Shown here one piece after another: positions 35,385 through 46,231 of a DNA stretch of 64,000 nt; the stretch's first letter is position 1, and each line of letters opens with the position of its first letter. Origin of the DNA: Balamuthia mandrillaris (Eukaryota; Discosea; Longamoebia; Balamuthiidae). The DNA is taken from NCBI GenBank assembly GCA_031835245.1, contig JAVKOQ010000018.1:191001-255000 (forward strand), read 5' to 3'. The notes below the pieces were generated by a model, which made no database searches, was not told where the DNA came from, and saw only the letters and a list, made by a program, of their open reading frames with translations. Position numbers and translations under genes: made by a program.

Positions 35385-37844
35385 CTAAAATACGGTAATC
35401 TTTGACTGTACAGTTTGACGGCAAATGGGACAGCGTGCCAAAAGCTCTCCACAAGGTTGGCATAGACAGCGATGGCCACAGGGCAAAAGAACGATTTTGA
35501 TCTCCCGGTCTGTACAAACAACGCACCGGTTCAACCCTTCCAGCTGCTCTTTTTCTCGTTGCACCGTTTCCAACTGCTTTTGTAAAACGCTCTGCTTTGC
35601 AAAGCCAACGTTCTTGAGAGCCTTGTGGCAAACCTCTTCCAGTTCGTTGAGTTGTTCTATGCTAAGCTCTTGCAGCTTCTCCTCGGAGGGGAAAGAAAGC
35701 ACAGAGTCTAAATTGGGGGGAGCACCCGTGCTCTCCTTTTGTTGCTTGAGTTCTTCGTTTACTTGAGATAAGCGTTGAATAATCCGTTTCTGTTCGCTAA
35801 CTTCCTCTCGCAATAGCTCCACTTCACTGTCATGGCAGTTGTCCGCTTGCTTTGTGTGGCTTGTCTCTGGTCGATGTTTTTTATCGGCGTAAGCTTCAGT
35901 CTCTTGTTTCTGTGCCTTGAGCTTGAGAATCTCTCGAAGAAGCTTGCGTTGCATTTGTTCCTTTTCTTCAATTTCGTTCAGCGGTAACCGTTGGATCTCG
36001 TCCACTTGAAATGCGAGGGAAGAGAAGCAGAAGGAGTAGGACTGGGGAAGGGTTGACAACAAAGAAGATGTTAGATGAGCGGCGCTGGGTTTAAGGTCAG
36101 TAGTTGTACAGGTAGTAGATGGGGCTGTGGGGGAAGTCGAAGAAATTGGAGAGTGTAATAGCAGTAGCAAAGACGCGTTCTCGCTGCGCAGTCTCTCTAC
36201 TTCGGTGGATAGAGATTGTAGCCGTTCCAATTCAAGCTCTTGCATATGCACTTTTTTCTCCAGAAGCGCCAAAGCCCGTTCCACCCTTTTTCGTTGCCTT
36301 TTCTCAGTACTTCCTCGCTCTTCAGCATGCTTCTTGTCCTCTTCAAGTTTCGAGAGCTGTTCTTCCAGCCGGTTGAGGTTGTCTTCCAGCCTTTTCTTTT
36401 GTTCTTCTTCCTTTCTCCGTCGTTCTTGCTCTTTTTTGATCATTTTCTGCAACTTGGTCTTCTCTTTGGCAGCTTGCTTCTTTGCGTCCTGCTCTGCGCG
36501 CAACTTTTCCTGCTCGCAGACAAGGCTGCCCATTATTACAGCTTGCCGTTCAGTCAAAGCCCCACGTAGCTGCACCTCTGCATTAAGTGCATTCTCCAAG
36601 CGTGTTACCATAGCCTCTGCCTCCTCACGCCGTTTCCGCTCTGAGCCGAGCAGCATTGCAAAGGACAGATTAAAGTGACTGACTTCGGAGCTTCCGTCAC
36701 CCATACCAGCAGAGGTGGAACCATCCTTGCTCGACCTAAGGAAACTGGCCTCATCGCCGGCAATGCCTTCAGGTGAACCACGCTGTTGAAGTTCAGAAAC
36801 CTCCAACACTGCAATGTCATTGAATATAATCCCAGAGCCGGAGCCACCATATACATAAATTTGAGAGTTTCCTACCAAGGTTGCTGTATGCCGGAAGCGG
36901 GGCGCAAGGCTTTGTCCTTGTGAAGGTGGGTGTATCCACGTGAGGCTGTCCAAGAGTAGCACGTGGATATCGTTGAGGAAACAAGAATTGGCACTGCACC
37001 CACCAAACAGAAGCAGTTTGTCATCCAACAAGGTGATTGTGTGTCCACTGCGCTCTGAAGGGACGACCCCGTTCATTTTGACGTCCCTCCATGTCATCGA
37101 GGCTATAGTATGTATGATGAGATCGTTAATTCCGATAACAACAAGGAACAAACGTGTCCACCCAAAAAGAAACATACTCAAGTTTAGGACGTGGAGGTCG
37201 TTGTAATATTTTTTCCCATCAAAACCTCCAAAAACGAGAAGTTCTCCCTTATAAGCAACTGCATCGTGTCCGCCACGCGGCGTAGGACCTTTTCCTAAGG
37301 CTTTGTGTTTGGTCCACTTCATGGTATCTACGGGTAAAGGTAATGCGATTGAGGTGGGGATTGGTTGTCTAGGATTGGTGCAAACAAAAACAAAAAAAAA
37401 AAAAGGAGCACGAACCAAAGCATAGCGTATATACACTGTTAAGATATTTTTGACGGCTTGTTTGCCCACCAAAGAGCACAAGTTTGTTGGAAATAACAGT
37501 AGCAGTGTGGCCGGCTCTCCCTTCTGGGAACGTGCTGTCCGGACTGAACCTCTTCCAGAAATGTTTTTCTGCCAATGTAAGTCAAGATAAGAAAGAGTTT
37601 TACTTTGGGAGGCAGGCATGGCCGCAATAATATTTCGTACCAAGGTCCAGCACGAATAAGTCATTGAGCTGTTTGTTACCATCTGTTCTACCACCAAACA
37701 AAAGCAGCTTATTGCGCAGAGGTAGAGACACCGAGGAGGGCAGCAGGCAGCAGCTGTGACCAAAGCGAGGAGAGGGAGCCTGCCCAGTACTGGTGGTTAC
37801 TTCTTGCCACCAGTTTTTTTCTGTTGGTAATGGCAGTTGGTTAC

Positions 37845-37895
<51 letters not shown>

Positions 37896-38406
37896 CCAAT
37901 TATCAAGAAAGAAGAGGAGGAGGAAGGGTAGAGGAGAGGCAAAGATTACCCAAATCAAAAATGAAATAGTCCCCACGGACTCGGTTTCCCATCCCACCAA
38001 AAACTACCACGCTGTTGCCATAGGCACAAGAGGTGTGGCCCCATCGGGGCAAAGGTGCGGTGCCGCGCGTTCCTGGCTGAATCCACAGTACACATCCAAT
38101 CTGGGCGGTAGACAGCTCTGCTTCTGCAGGGTAATCTACCTCTGAGGCGCTATCTTCTGTAGAATAGGAGCCGGTAGCCTTATCCATGGTTGTCTTGGGG
38201 TCTGGCGAGGCTTTGGCAGACCGTTTTGTTTTCTTTTTCTTGCCCTTGGTCCCAGTTTTGCTGTTGTTTTGATCGTTGTTTCTCTGGCTACGCCCCACAG
38301 AGTTTCCTTTAGCCGACCAAGGCCGAAGGGAGGGGCTGTTCCCTGCTGATGTTGCTAGCCCTTGCTGTTCGGAGTCAGCAGAACATGGGGCGTTTTCTTG
38401 AGACAT
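35385..38406 (-). CDS. Kelch-repeat, coiled-coil, RING-finger protein
   Basis: Five exons fit: 38406-37950, 37820-37641, 37568-37416, 37327-37178, 37102-35385, about 885 aa. After a Lys/Ser-rich leader, six kelch repeats fill residues about 120-460 (RWGHTSCAYGNSVVVFGG, RFGHSCCLL, RAGHTATVISNKLVLFGG, RGGHDAVAYKGELLVFGG, RSGHTITLLDDKLLLFGG, RFRHTATLV), forming a beta-propeller. A coiled coil of about 300 residues follows, then a C-terminal C3HC4 RING (CVVCTDREIKIVLLPCGH, C..C, CPICRQ). An E3 ubiquitin ligase using the propeller for substrate binding is likely. Exon junctions fall at equivalent points between kelch repeats, as expected from repeat duplication. One stretch near 36030 could be a small in-frame intron. 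An AAC trinucleotide array lies in intron 1 (37849-37896). Confidence 0.9.
37849..37896. repeat. (AAC)n microsatellite
   Basis: About 48 bp of CAA/AAC units in intron 1 of the kelch-RING gene. Confidence 0.9.
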
Positions 38407-39147
38407 GGTTGGTATTGTGTTGTTCGTTTTAAAAAGAGCTCTCTATCAGGGTGCCTTTTTCTATTCCGCTGGGTCGTTGAGGTCTTTTTCTTTGTGGTGC
38501 AACAGGGCGGCAACAGTTGGAGCCGCTACGTTTTGTTCCTGCCCTCGGGAACACTCCCCCTAAAAGCGGAGCAATGCCGCGAAGGTTGTTTTTGTAGACA
38601 TTTGGTATGCGGACGTCATAAAATTTCCTGTTTTGGGGTTTTTGCGGACACTTCTTCCCTTTTTGTGGTCTTTTGTGTTGTCCGCGACTGAAAATATGCA
38701 GCCATGCTGCTGTTGTGTGGGTTGCCATTTCAGTTTTGGTGCTTCACTTGTGTGAATAGTTTGCTCATCTTTCAAGACAAGCAAAGCATTCACAAAAGTG
38801 AAGGCTTTGTCAACGACAGCACTGTTGTTGACCATGCTGCAATTATCTCAGGAGTTGCACAAAGCAACAAACTATGACAACGCAAGGCATGCAGAGAGAG
38901 AGATGGTAGCCCCTAGACTCAGGACCCAAAAAGGATCCAACACGACTTGCATATGTTTGTAATCAAATAACACAGCCTTCCGCTATACTATTCCTTTAAA
39001 GATTACAACTTTATGCAAGAAGTGACCATTCCCTTGTACTTGCTTTCACAAAGTACCACCTTGTTTTTTAAAAAGGTCAAGCATTCACACCTTCACAGGG
39101 AAAGGTGAGAGTTGTTCAACCAGCCCACAATAAACATTATGTGTTAG
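38407..39147. other. Intergenic region at the edge of the accessory zone
   Basis: About 740 bp with no recognised gene. A minus-strand frame at 38560-38835 is open but featureless. The first 200 bp should hold the kelch-RING promoter. Confidence 0.4.
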
Positions 39148-39814
39148 TCATGTCCAATGTAACAGCAAGAGAGAGAGCCCCAGTTCTTGTTGTTTAGCTT
39201 GAATATCCTGTAGGCATTCAAGAATCAAAGTACACAAGTCTTGGGCAGTGTGTCCCAAGACTTCCTTCACAACCATCAGAAAAAATACTTTCTTACCTTG
39301 ACCGGGTTGTTTTTCCTTGAAGCCACCAAACTCCACCTCCACAAAGCTCCGCCCATCTACTTTGGAGGACTCATCCACTCCCACAAACAAGTACTTTAGT
39401 TGAGGCAGTAGTTTGGCCATCCCATAGTCCACTGCTAATCCAGCTTCCACCACGGCTCGGTTCACTGAGTCCTTGGAGAACACCTTGGAGGGAAACTTGA
39501 CCCCAAACAGCTTGGCGCAGATTCGCAGCACTTTGGGCACAGCACTGGCCGTCACCAGAGATTGCCAAGGTTAGATAGCGAGGATTTTTCTCACCTGTTT
39601 CCTTTTGTACCTTTTTTCTGTGGGCTTGTTGTGCTGCCCGCAGGCGTGCCAGTTCTTGGCGCAGATCTTGCACAGGGTGGAAGTGGCTCGAACTTTGGTA
39701 CAATGCTTGCACGCCACGCGCTGTTTCAAAGGTCTTCCTCTTCTTCCCATTCTCTCCTCCTTTGGCTTCTTTCTTTCTGTTTCTCTCCGTTACGCAATGT
39801 CGACACAACGACAT
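39148..39814 (-). CDS. Unknown protein, possibly mobile-element derived, divergent to the ATPase gene
   Basis: Two exons are suggested: 39814 to a donor GTGAGA near 39606, and from an AG near 39542 to the stop at 39148, about 200 aa. The intron is about 64 nt and restores the frame. The protein begins MSLCRHCVTERNRKKEAKGG (a C-x2-C near the start), has a basic coiled coil, then a globular part with FVGVDESSKVDGRSFVEVEF and VVKEVLGHTAQDLC. An acidic residue in a beta strand with SxKxDG recalls RNase H-like transposase folds, but the match is weak and the protein ends early. The gene is 136 bp from, and divergent to, the P-loop ATPase gene. Confidence 0.4.
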
Positions 39815-39950
39815 TTTCTTGCTATATTAGGATTTCTTACTGATCAGATCCACACTCAATCGATTCGCTGATTGGCTGTGTCGGCCGGTTTGTCGATCAC
39901 AATTCCTAAAGGTCTTTTTCAGAGAATTCATCGTTAGGCCTTGGTAAAAA

Positions 39951-42278
39951 ATGGAGAGGGACACCAACACTTCCGACTTGTTTAGCGACGCAGCAGTCCA
40001 GTTGTTTGACTTTCTGCAAACCCTGCCTACCAAACCTGGAACCAGGGCAATACTATGTAACAACACGCCCCGCTTTCCCTGCACCGCGAGGGGCAAAACC
40101 TTGGCAGCTATTTATACAGCTTTCGCCAAACGACTCGATGCAAGGATGAGCGCAAGCGCTCCAGCTGATCGTTTGCAAAACACGCTACCATGCTTGCAAG
40201 CCTCTCCTGGTGGCGGCAAGTCTTTTTTGTTGGATGAGTTGGCAGCACTGAAGAAAACCGACTTGGAGCTCTGCGAGAGCACTGAGATGAAAGAGATTCT
40301 CCTGCACAGTGTCGCCATCTCGATAACCTTCAACAGCGATTCTATGGTTGTGCCTGCGGTGGAGAAAGACATGGACCCCGTGGTGACCCGTGTGCTGTGG
40401 GCCTACTTCTTTGACCCAAAGCACCAAAACGTGAGCTTCCACACCTTTTGTGAGAAACTTGTCAACAAGTTTGCTGAAAGGGCTTATACCTTCATGCTGG
40501 AAACCGCCTTGGCTTGCATTCGTCTGCACCTCGCCTCCTCGGTTGGCTCTTCATCATCTGCTCTCCCCTCTACACCCATTCTCCTTTGTGTTGATGAACT
40601 GTTGAAGGTGTCCACCGCCCCACAGCCCAGCGCAAAAGATCCACAAGTCGCAAAAGCTCTCTCCACTATTGGCAAACAGTTAAACGAAGACCCTTACTTC
40701 AACGTTGTGGTATCAACTCTTGATTCAGGACCGATGTTGGTGGAACGAACCCGCTCTGGAAGACCAATTACTTGGATACCCTTGCCCCCTCTCACCCTGA
40801 AGGACTCCCTTTTGCTCTTCAAGTCCATTCTGGACGAAGAGAAGGAGCCGCGAGCCAAGGCCAACATTGCACTTGCCATATCCGAGTGCGGTGGCCATCC
40901 TCGTTCATTGGAAAGCCTGTGGCTTGTTCTGCGTGATGCTCCAAACCTTCCATATCTTTCTTTCCCAGAGCTGATATCGCCGGTGATCTACCACATGCTA
41001 TTGGCCAGTATTCCCAAGCAAGCCCTACAGATCGCTTTGCTTGGTATTCCTTTACCCCTTGACACGCCGATAGAATCTGGGCCTCACAGCACATCGTCTT
41101 GTACAATCCGTTCGGAGATAGCCTCTGGCCTATATCTGAACGCCTTGGAATCTGCTGGAGACACTGTTACAATCATTCCGCGCCTTTCCCCCCTCCGCTT
41201 ACGGCAGTATGCACAATTTGGCCCTCGGGATGACCTGAACAAGTGCCTGGCAAGCATGCTGGCAACCGAAACAAACTTCAGTGGCTTGACATTTGAGCAT
41301 TTTCATGCTTGGTGGGAAGTCCTGCGACGTCTGCTCCTTATCAACTCGTCCTCACTGTTGGGTGCAGAGGCCAGCCACAAGGACCAGCCGGTTCAACTCG
41401 GGCAACTCTACAATATCGATTCAAAGGTGGAGTTCCTCTTGCAGAAGAAGAAAGGGGTGATCTTGTTACGCAACCATTTCCCTTGTACCACAGCTTCTGC
41501 TGTGTATGCTGCAGACGGAACAGAACTCTCACTCCAGGACATGGCGAGCTATGTGCTAATGCCAGCTGCAGGCAACCCTGGATCTGACATCACCCTTATC
41601 GAAAAGAAGCCTGACAACCGGGGCTACATTGTCATCAACATTGAGTGCCGATATTCTCATCCTACCTCTGGGACACAGCTCACAACATCAGAACTGGAAA
41701 GGAAGTGGGAGCTCATGCAACAACAGTTTAAGCCCCTCTTCGTCAGGTCTCATAGACCAAAACCAAAGGAACTGAAAAACATGCAACTGAAACCAGAGGA
41801 TGTTTACTTGGTGGTTTGTGCCTTTCGCCAGTCTGCAGTGGTGGTGCCAGATTCATTGCCACAGTTGCTTGTGCTGGGCCGTGAGAAGCTCCAAGAGCTG
41901 TACTCACCTTCCCTGGCAATTCGACCACAATTCCTCTCAGGTCCAGAGTGGGAATCATTGATGAGTGCTGTGGCCCCAACAGAAAGAGGCCAGGATGAAA
42001 AGTACAGTGAGGCAGAGCAAAAGCCAAAAAGGCTCTGGGAGTTACAAAAAATCTTGAAAGCAAATGGCTTCAGGACAAGCCGTAGAAAGAAAGATGAGTG
42101 CATACACTTCATCATCCAAAATTGCAACAAGCGAAAACAACCTTTATCTCCTGTTGAGAGTGAGGAAGAAAGAGAAGAGGAAGAAAAAGAAGAAGAGAAA
42201 GAAAAGGCAAAAAAAGCTAAAGACATAAAAGGAAAGGGGAAAGTAAGTCATCACAAAAAACAAAAAAAAAGCAAATAA
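39951..42278 (+). CDS. Crinkler/RHS-like P-loop ATPase with nuclease-like and SAP-like C-terminus
   Basis: A single intronless frame of 775 codons, unlike its host neighbours. Residues about 80-330 form a STAND/AAA-like ATPase: Walker A SPGGGKSFLLDELA near 85, Walker B ILLCVDELLK near 210, a sensor-like VVVSTLDSGP near 250, and a helical lid (ALAISECGGHPRSLESLWLVL). This layout is typical of Crinkler (CRN) and retrotransposon-hot-spot (RHS) proteins. Residues about 500-600 contain PGSDITLIEK and YIVINIECRYS, resembling the strand-D-strand-ExK pattern of PD-(D/E)XK nucleases but with Arg for Lys. Residues about 690-725 look like a SAP DNA-binding motif, and the tail is Glu/Lys-rich with a nuclear-localisation-like basic end. 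Known relatives combine an ATPase with a nuclease and associate with transposable elements. The role here is unknown. Confidence 0.6.
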   Translation: MERDTNTSDLFSDAAVQLFDFLQTLPTKPGTRAILCNNTPRFPCTARGKTLAAIYTAFAKRLDARMSASAPADRLQNTLPCLQASPGGGKSFLLDELAALKKTDLELCESTEMKEILLHSVAISITFNSDSMVVPAVEKDMDPVVTRVLWAYFFDPKHQNVSFHTFCEKLVNKFAERAYTFMLETALACIRLHLASSVGSSSSALPSTPILLCVDELLKVSTAPQPSAKDPQVAKALSTIGKQLNEDPYFNVVVSTLDSGPMLVERTRSGRPITWIPLPPLTLKDSLLLFKSILDEEKEPRAKANIALAISECGGHPRSLESLWLVLRDAPNLPYLSFPELISPVIYHMLLASIPKQALQIALLGIPLPLDTPIESGPHSTSSCTIRSEIASGLYLNALESAGDTVTIIPRLSPLRLRQYAQFGPRDDLNKCLASMLATETNFSGLTFEHFHAWWEVLRRLLLINSSSLLGAEASHKDQPVQLGQLYNIDSKVEFLLQKKKGVILLRNHFPCTTASAVYAADGTELSLQDMASYVLMPAAGNPGSDITLIEKKPDNRGYIVINIECRYSHPTSGTQLTTSELERKWELMQQQFKPLFVRSHRPKPKELKNMQLKPEDVYLVVCAFRQSAVVVPDSLPQLLVLGREKLQELYSPSLAIRPQFLSGPEWESLMSAVAPTERGQDEKYSEAEQKPKRLWELQKILKANGFRTSRRKKDECIHFIIQNCNKRKQPLSPVESEEEREEEEKEEEKEKAKKAKDIKGKGKVSHHKKQKKSK

Positions 42279-43085
42279 ATTGAAAGAGAGAAATAAATAC
42301 ATTCTAAAGAATTGATAAAATGCAGAAAAATATTTCTAACTTGCTTTTACTGCTTTTCCACATTTTGTTTTGTTTCCTTTTGCTTTTTTCACTAAAATGT
42401 GTTTCTAAAAGTTTACTCAGAACACCTTTTCTTGGTGAATCAACTGTTACTCTTATTATTGGTATTGAGTAACTATGGTAACTTACTAGAAAATAATTGC
42501 CATGGAAACGGGGTTTGTAGATGTTGGATAAGTGTCGACCTTTCCTTTTTAGAGGAGGTCTACAAAATTATTCTCAGGAAAAAAATGAAGCTGCACAAGG
42601 TGAAGGAGGAAAAGAAAAAAGAGAAAGCTGTTTTCATGTGCAAGAAACAGATTTGTGAACAACACTTTGTTTTTTCTATCCCCATAAAAGCCTCTTTCCC
42701 TTTGTGGTATGAAGAGTTCGCCATCATTCCCAATTCTGTACTTTTACACATGTTTCAGGAGTTCCTTCTTCTGAAGTTGTTGCCTTTGGTGTCTAGTACC
42801 AAAGAGGTGTTCCTCAATGAAGCACAAATCAACCAAGTTTTTGGTATTTCTATTTGCCTAAACCTCAAAGGCGAATGTTATGTCCTCCTTTGTGCTTCAA
42901 TCAATTAATTTGAGGAGGTCCAATTTCTACAAAAGCTTGGACCTCAGTTTTTATGTCACAGGCAAACACTGCGCCAGCAGGAAAAAAATAAAGGGTAGCC
43001 CCTCATGTAGAAATTGGATAACTTCTAGTGCACTTCAAAACTTGTTTACAACTGTAATACCACTCTCCCATAATACCTATCCTCA
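42279..43085. other. AT-rich spacer without a recognised gene
   Basis: One plus-strand frame of 169 codons (42399-42908) starts hydrophobic and ends without any motif I know; I do not call it a gene. A hairpin AGGTCC...GGACCT lies at about 42917-42945. A 25-bp phrase at about 43060-43085 (ACCACTCTCCCATAATACC) is shared with the interspersed repeats at 50239 and 57440. Confidence 0.35.
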
Positions 43086-43620
43086 TCTTTCTTTATACAG
43101 TAGTAGTAGTAATGTGAAGTTTATTTGCTCTGAGAGCAACACCAATAGTAAGCATTGTACATACATTGTGTACTCTTACTTCTCTTATTGCCCATTCCTC
43201 GATGCCTTCCCAATTGTTATTTCACAAGTGAGAGGTGTTGAATAAGATTTCAGACTAACTTTGTATCATCAAACTATCCTTTTCTTTCCCTTTTCCTCTT
43301 TTCCTTCCTATTACATTACTTCCAAAGATTGATAAAAAGCAGAAAAGCTTTCATACTTCCAACTTGTTCTTGCTGCCCATAATCTCCAGACTCGTTTACA
43401 ACTTTGCTTGCATTGTTTCATCTCTTGAGCTCTGTTGCATTTCTTTCCACTTGATAGGAGCTTTGTTGTGCAGTCTTCTATGATTAACTTCCTGACTTTT
43501 TCTTCATTTTCATTGTCCACATTCCAGATTCTAAAACAATCTTTCCAAAGATTTAGACAGCTTAATAGGAAGTGTTCTGCTGTTTCTTCCTCAGCATGTT
43601 GTAAAATAAGAACAGGAATG
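43086..43620 (-). mobile_element. LINE 3'-end fragment
   Basis: Minus-strand copy of the 3' part of a non-LTR retrotransposon. The element's 3' end faces lower coordinates: GAGCAAATAAACTTC (reverse strand) followed by a short trinucleotide tail, seen on the plus strand as AGTAGTAGTAGTAA near 43099. The coding remnant encodes a Cys-containing C-terminal segment (EDCTTKLLSSGKKC, QCKQSCKRVWRLW). About 500 bp resembles 44036-44560 and 52848-53400. It is 5'-truncated. Confidence 0.7.
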
Positions 43621-44031
43621 ATAGTGAAGACAAATAAGTATGAGACCTCAACTTAATTTACAAAAAAGTGAAGAGTACAAGTAAAAGTAAAGTATCTTGT
43701 GTTTTGTTATAAGTTGTTCCAAGAGGAAAAGAAGAAGAAACAAGAAGAGGCAGTATTTAAGCTAAAAGGATTATCCAAAAAAGAAGAGCAGAGAATATCA
43801 GCATGAAAGGGCAGAGAGAAAAAACAAAAAGAAAAGGAGAATTTCAAGAAAGGAGAAGTTAGACACTGAGAGGTTTCCTCAGGTCAACAGACATGAAGGA
43901 AAGGTCAGCAGAAAGAGAAGAAGAGCTATTATGTTGGAGTTTTCCAATAAGCATTGCTTGCAGGGCACCTACTGTCCTCTTCAGACTATTGCATGGCTCC
44001 CCACTTTTTACCAATGGGCAGTCTACCACAG

Positions 44032-46008
44032 CAAATAGTAGTAGTAGTAGTAATAAGAAGTTTATTTGCTCTGAGAGCAACACCAATCTATACATAAAAA
44101 GTAAGCATTGTACATACATAGTGTACTCTTACTTCTCTTACTCTCTCATCCTCAATGCCTTTCCAATTGTTCAATCGTTCACAAGTGAAAGGTGTTGAAT
44201 GAGCTTTCAGACTAGCTTTGAAACAACTATCTATCCTCATCTTTCCCTTTTCCTATGTTTTCCTTCCTATTACATTACTTCCAGGAGATTTATAAAATGC
44301 AGAAGAACTTCCATGCTTCCAACTTGCTCTTGCTGCCCATAATCTCCAGACTCGTTTACAACTCTGCTTACATTGTTCCATCTCTTGAGCTCTGTTGCAT
44401 TTCTTTCCACTTGACAGGAGCTTTGTTGTACAATCTTCTATGATTAGCTTTCTAACTTGTTCCTCATCTTCATTGTCCACATTCCAGATTCTAAAATGAT
44501 CTTCCCAAAGATTTGGACATCTCAATGGGAAATGTTCTGTTGTTTCTTCCTCAGCATTGCATGCAAGGCACTGTCCTCTTCAGACTGTTGAATGGCTCTC
44601 CACTTTTTTCCAATAAGCAGTCTACCACAGCGAATAGCATTCATCAATCATTCTTTCCTTGGGTTGGTAATCACTAAACTCCATTGTTGTCCAATCAAAC
44701 ATCTTCCATTTGTTAAGAAGAAATGCCAAAGCCATGCTCTTGTACCTCTTTCTCCTGCAACTGCATACTCTGCCTTGGCTACTCGAGTTAAGGTCCTCAT
44801 CCTCTTGGCTTTCTTATCAATGTCACTCATTCCATCACTTTCTTCACCTTCTCTCTTCTCCTCTTCTTCTTCTTTCCTTGCTTTGGCTTATCTCTTCTAA
44901 CAGCTCAAAGTGTCCATCTTGCCTCTCAGTATGGCAAATAAGTGCTTGCCTTTCCAACTCACAGTAGGCCTTGATGGTCAACCAGCCCAATTCTGCTCTA
45001 CAAATCCCTGCCACAGTCCTTTGATGAACTTGCAATACACTTCTTGCTGTCTCATTCCACACAGCTTCTATCTTTTTCCACCATGATTTGGAAAGCTCTG
45101 TCATGCACAGTCCATATGACAAGGTAGACTTGACAATGGCCTCTGCTGCAATCTGAGCAGTTCATGTATCCAGGCCTTGAGCAATGGCTCCCCGCTGTCT
45201 AAGGCTGTAAAGGGCTTTCTTGGCCTTGGTGATCCTCTCCTTGGCATGAGGCCAGCCTTTTGAAAGACTCCACCAACACTTTTCCTCTTATGTTGTAAGT
45301 AGATTCACCTCTACCATTCAAGCCCTTTCCAACCCTGGTGTTCCAATCTCTTCCAATAATCAAGGGTCTTCCTTCCTTGACCACATCCAGGATTCTCTTC
45401 TCAATCATAGCAAAGGCGACCTTGAAGTCATCCTCGGTACCTCCTGGTGGGAGATACACTATAATTATTATAAAAACAACACTCTGTCCTACTAGTTCCA
45501 CTCAAGTGGAGTTGGGTGTTCACCACTCTTTCCTTTCTCTGTTCTTCCATGCCACCTCTTCCATAGCCACTCCTTTTCAGAGCAGCCCCTTCACCCATCC
45601 ACCAATACCCCTCCAAGTGTGGGGCAACCATCCTCCTATGTTCACATACTCCAACCATGTCAAATGGCTTACTGTCCACCCAACAACTGACCAATTCTTG
45701 TCCCCAGCCCCTAGAGTTGACAAAAGCTATTGAGGTAATTGAGTCTCCTTCCCTTCCTTATCCACAATGTCAGACCAATTGACAGCACCATGATGCTCCT
45801 TCTCAGCCAGCACAATGCCAAAGAGTTCCAACTAGCTGTCCAAAGCCACTAATTCAATATTCTCCTCCTTTTTCTTCCTTTTCTCCATTTTTCTTTGCTC
45901 TTTAGGCTTCTACAGCAGTTTGCCTTCATTCTTGGCTTCTTCAATTCAGGCTTTGCCCACCCACCAGCAGGTGAAAGCATACATTCTGGATCTTTCTGCA
46001 ATAATATG
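44032..46008 (-). mobile_element. LINE copy A, 3' part
   Basis: Minus-strand LINE carrying, from high to low coordinate, an exonuclease-endonuclease-phosphatase-type endonuclease remnant (45690-45200: VYLPPGG, PLIIGRDWNTRVGKG), a post-RT C-terminal region (45120-44650: RTVAGICRAELGWLTIKAYCELERQ) and the Cys-rich C-terminal segment (44525-44253). It ends in an AATAAA-containing 3' end with a (TAC)n tail at 44036. The frame is broken several times by shifts and stops. The catalytic reverse transcriptase is absent from this copy. The rest of this copy continues at 51424, beyond the inserted TIR element. Confidence 0.75.
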
Positions 46009-46044
46009 TAACACAGTATAAACAAAAAGGAGAATCTCCTTTTG
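46009..46044. repeat. Left terminal inverted repeat
   Basis: Matches the reverse complement of 51388-51423 at 33 of 36 positions by eye. The inner part is itself palindromic (AAAAGGAGAATCTCCTTTT). Confidence 0.7.
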
Positions 46045-46231
46045 GAAATTTGAAAAGGTAAAAAATAATTTTTTAAATATTTTTCCAAAATCAAAAATAA
46101 TTTTTTTTTCAAATTTTATTAATAAGGAAAATGATAAATTATTTTTTATATGGACTGAATAGTATTTTATAAATATTAAAGCAAACATTTTTATTATTGT
46201 TGTTTGAAAGTTGGTATTTAAAAAACAGAAT

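Noticed and set aside
42399-42908. 169-codon plus-strand frame after the ATPase gene
   Set aside because: Starts in AT-rich sequence, shows no motif and has repeat-like surroundings. Coding status cannot be supported.
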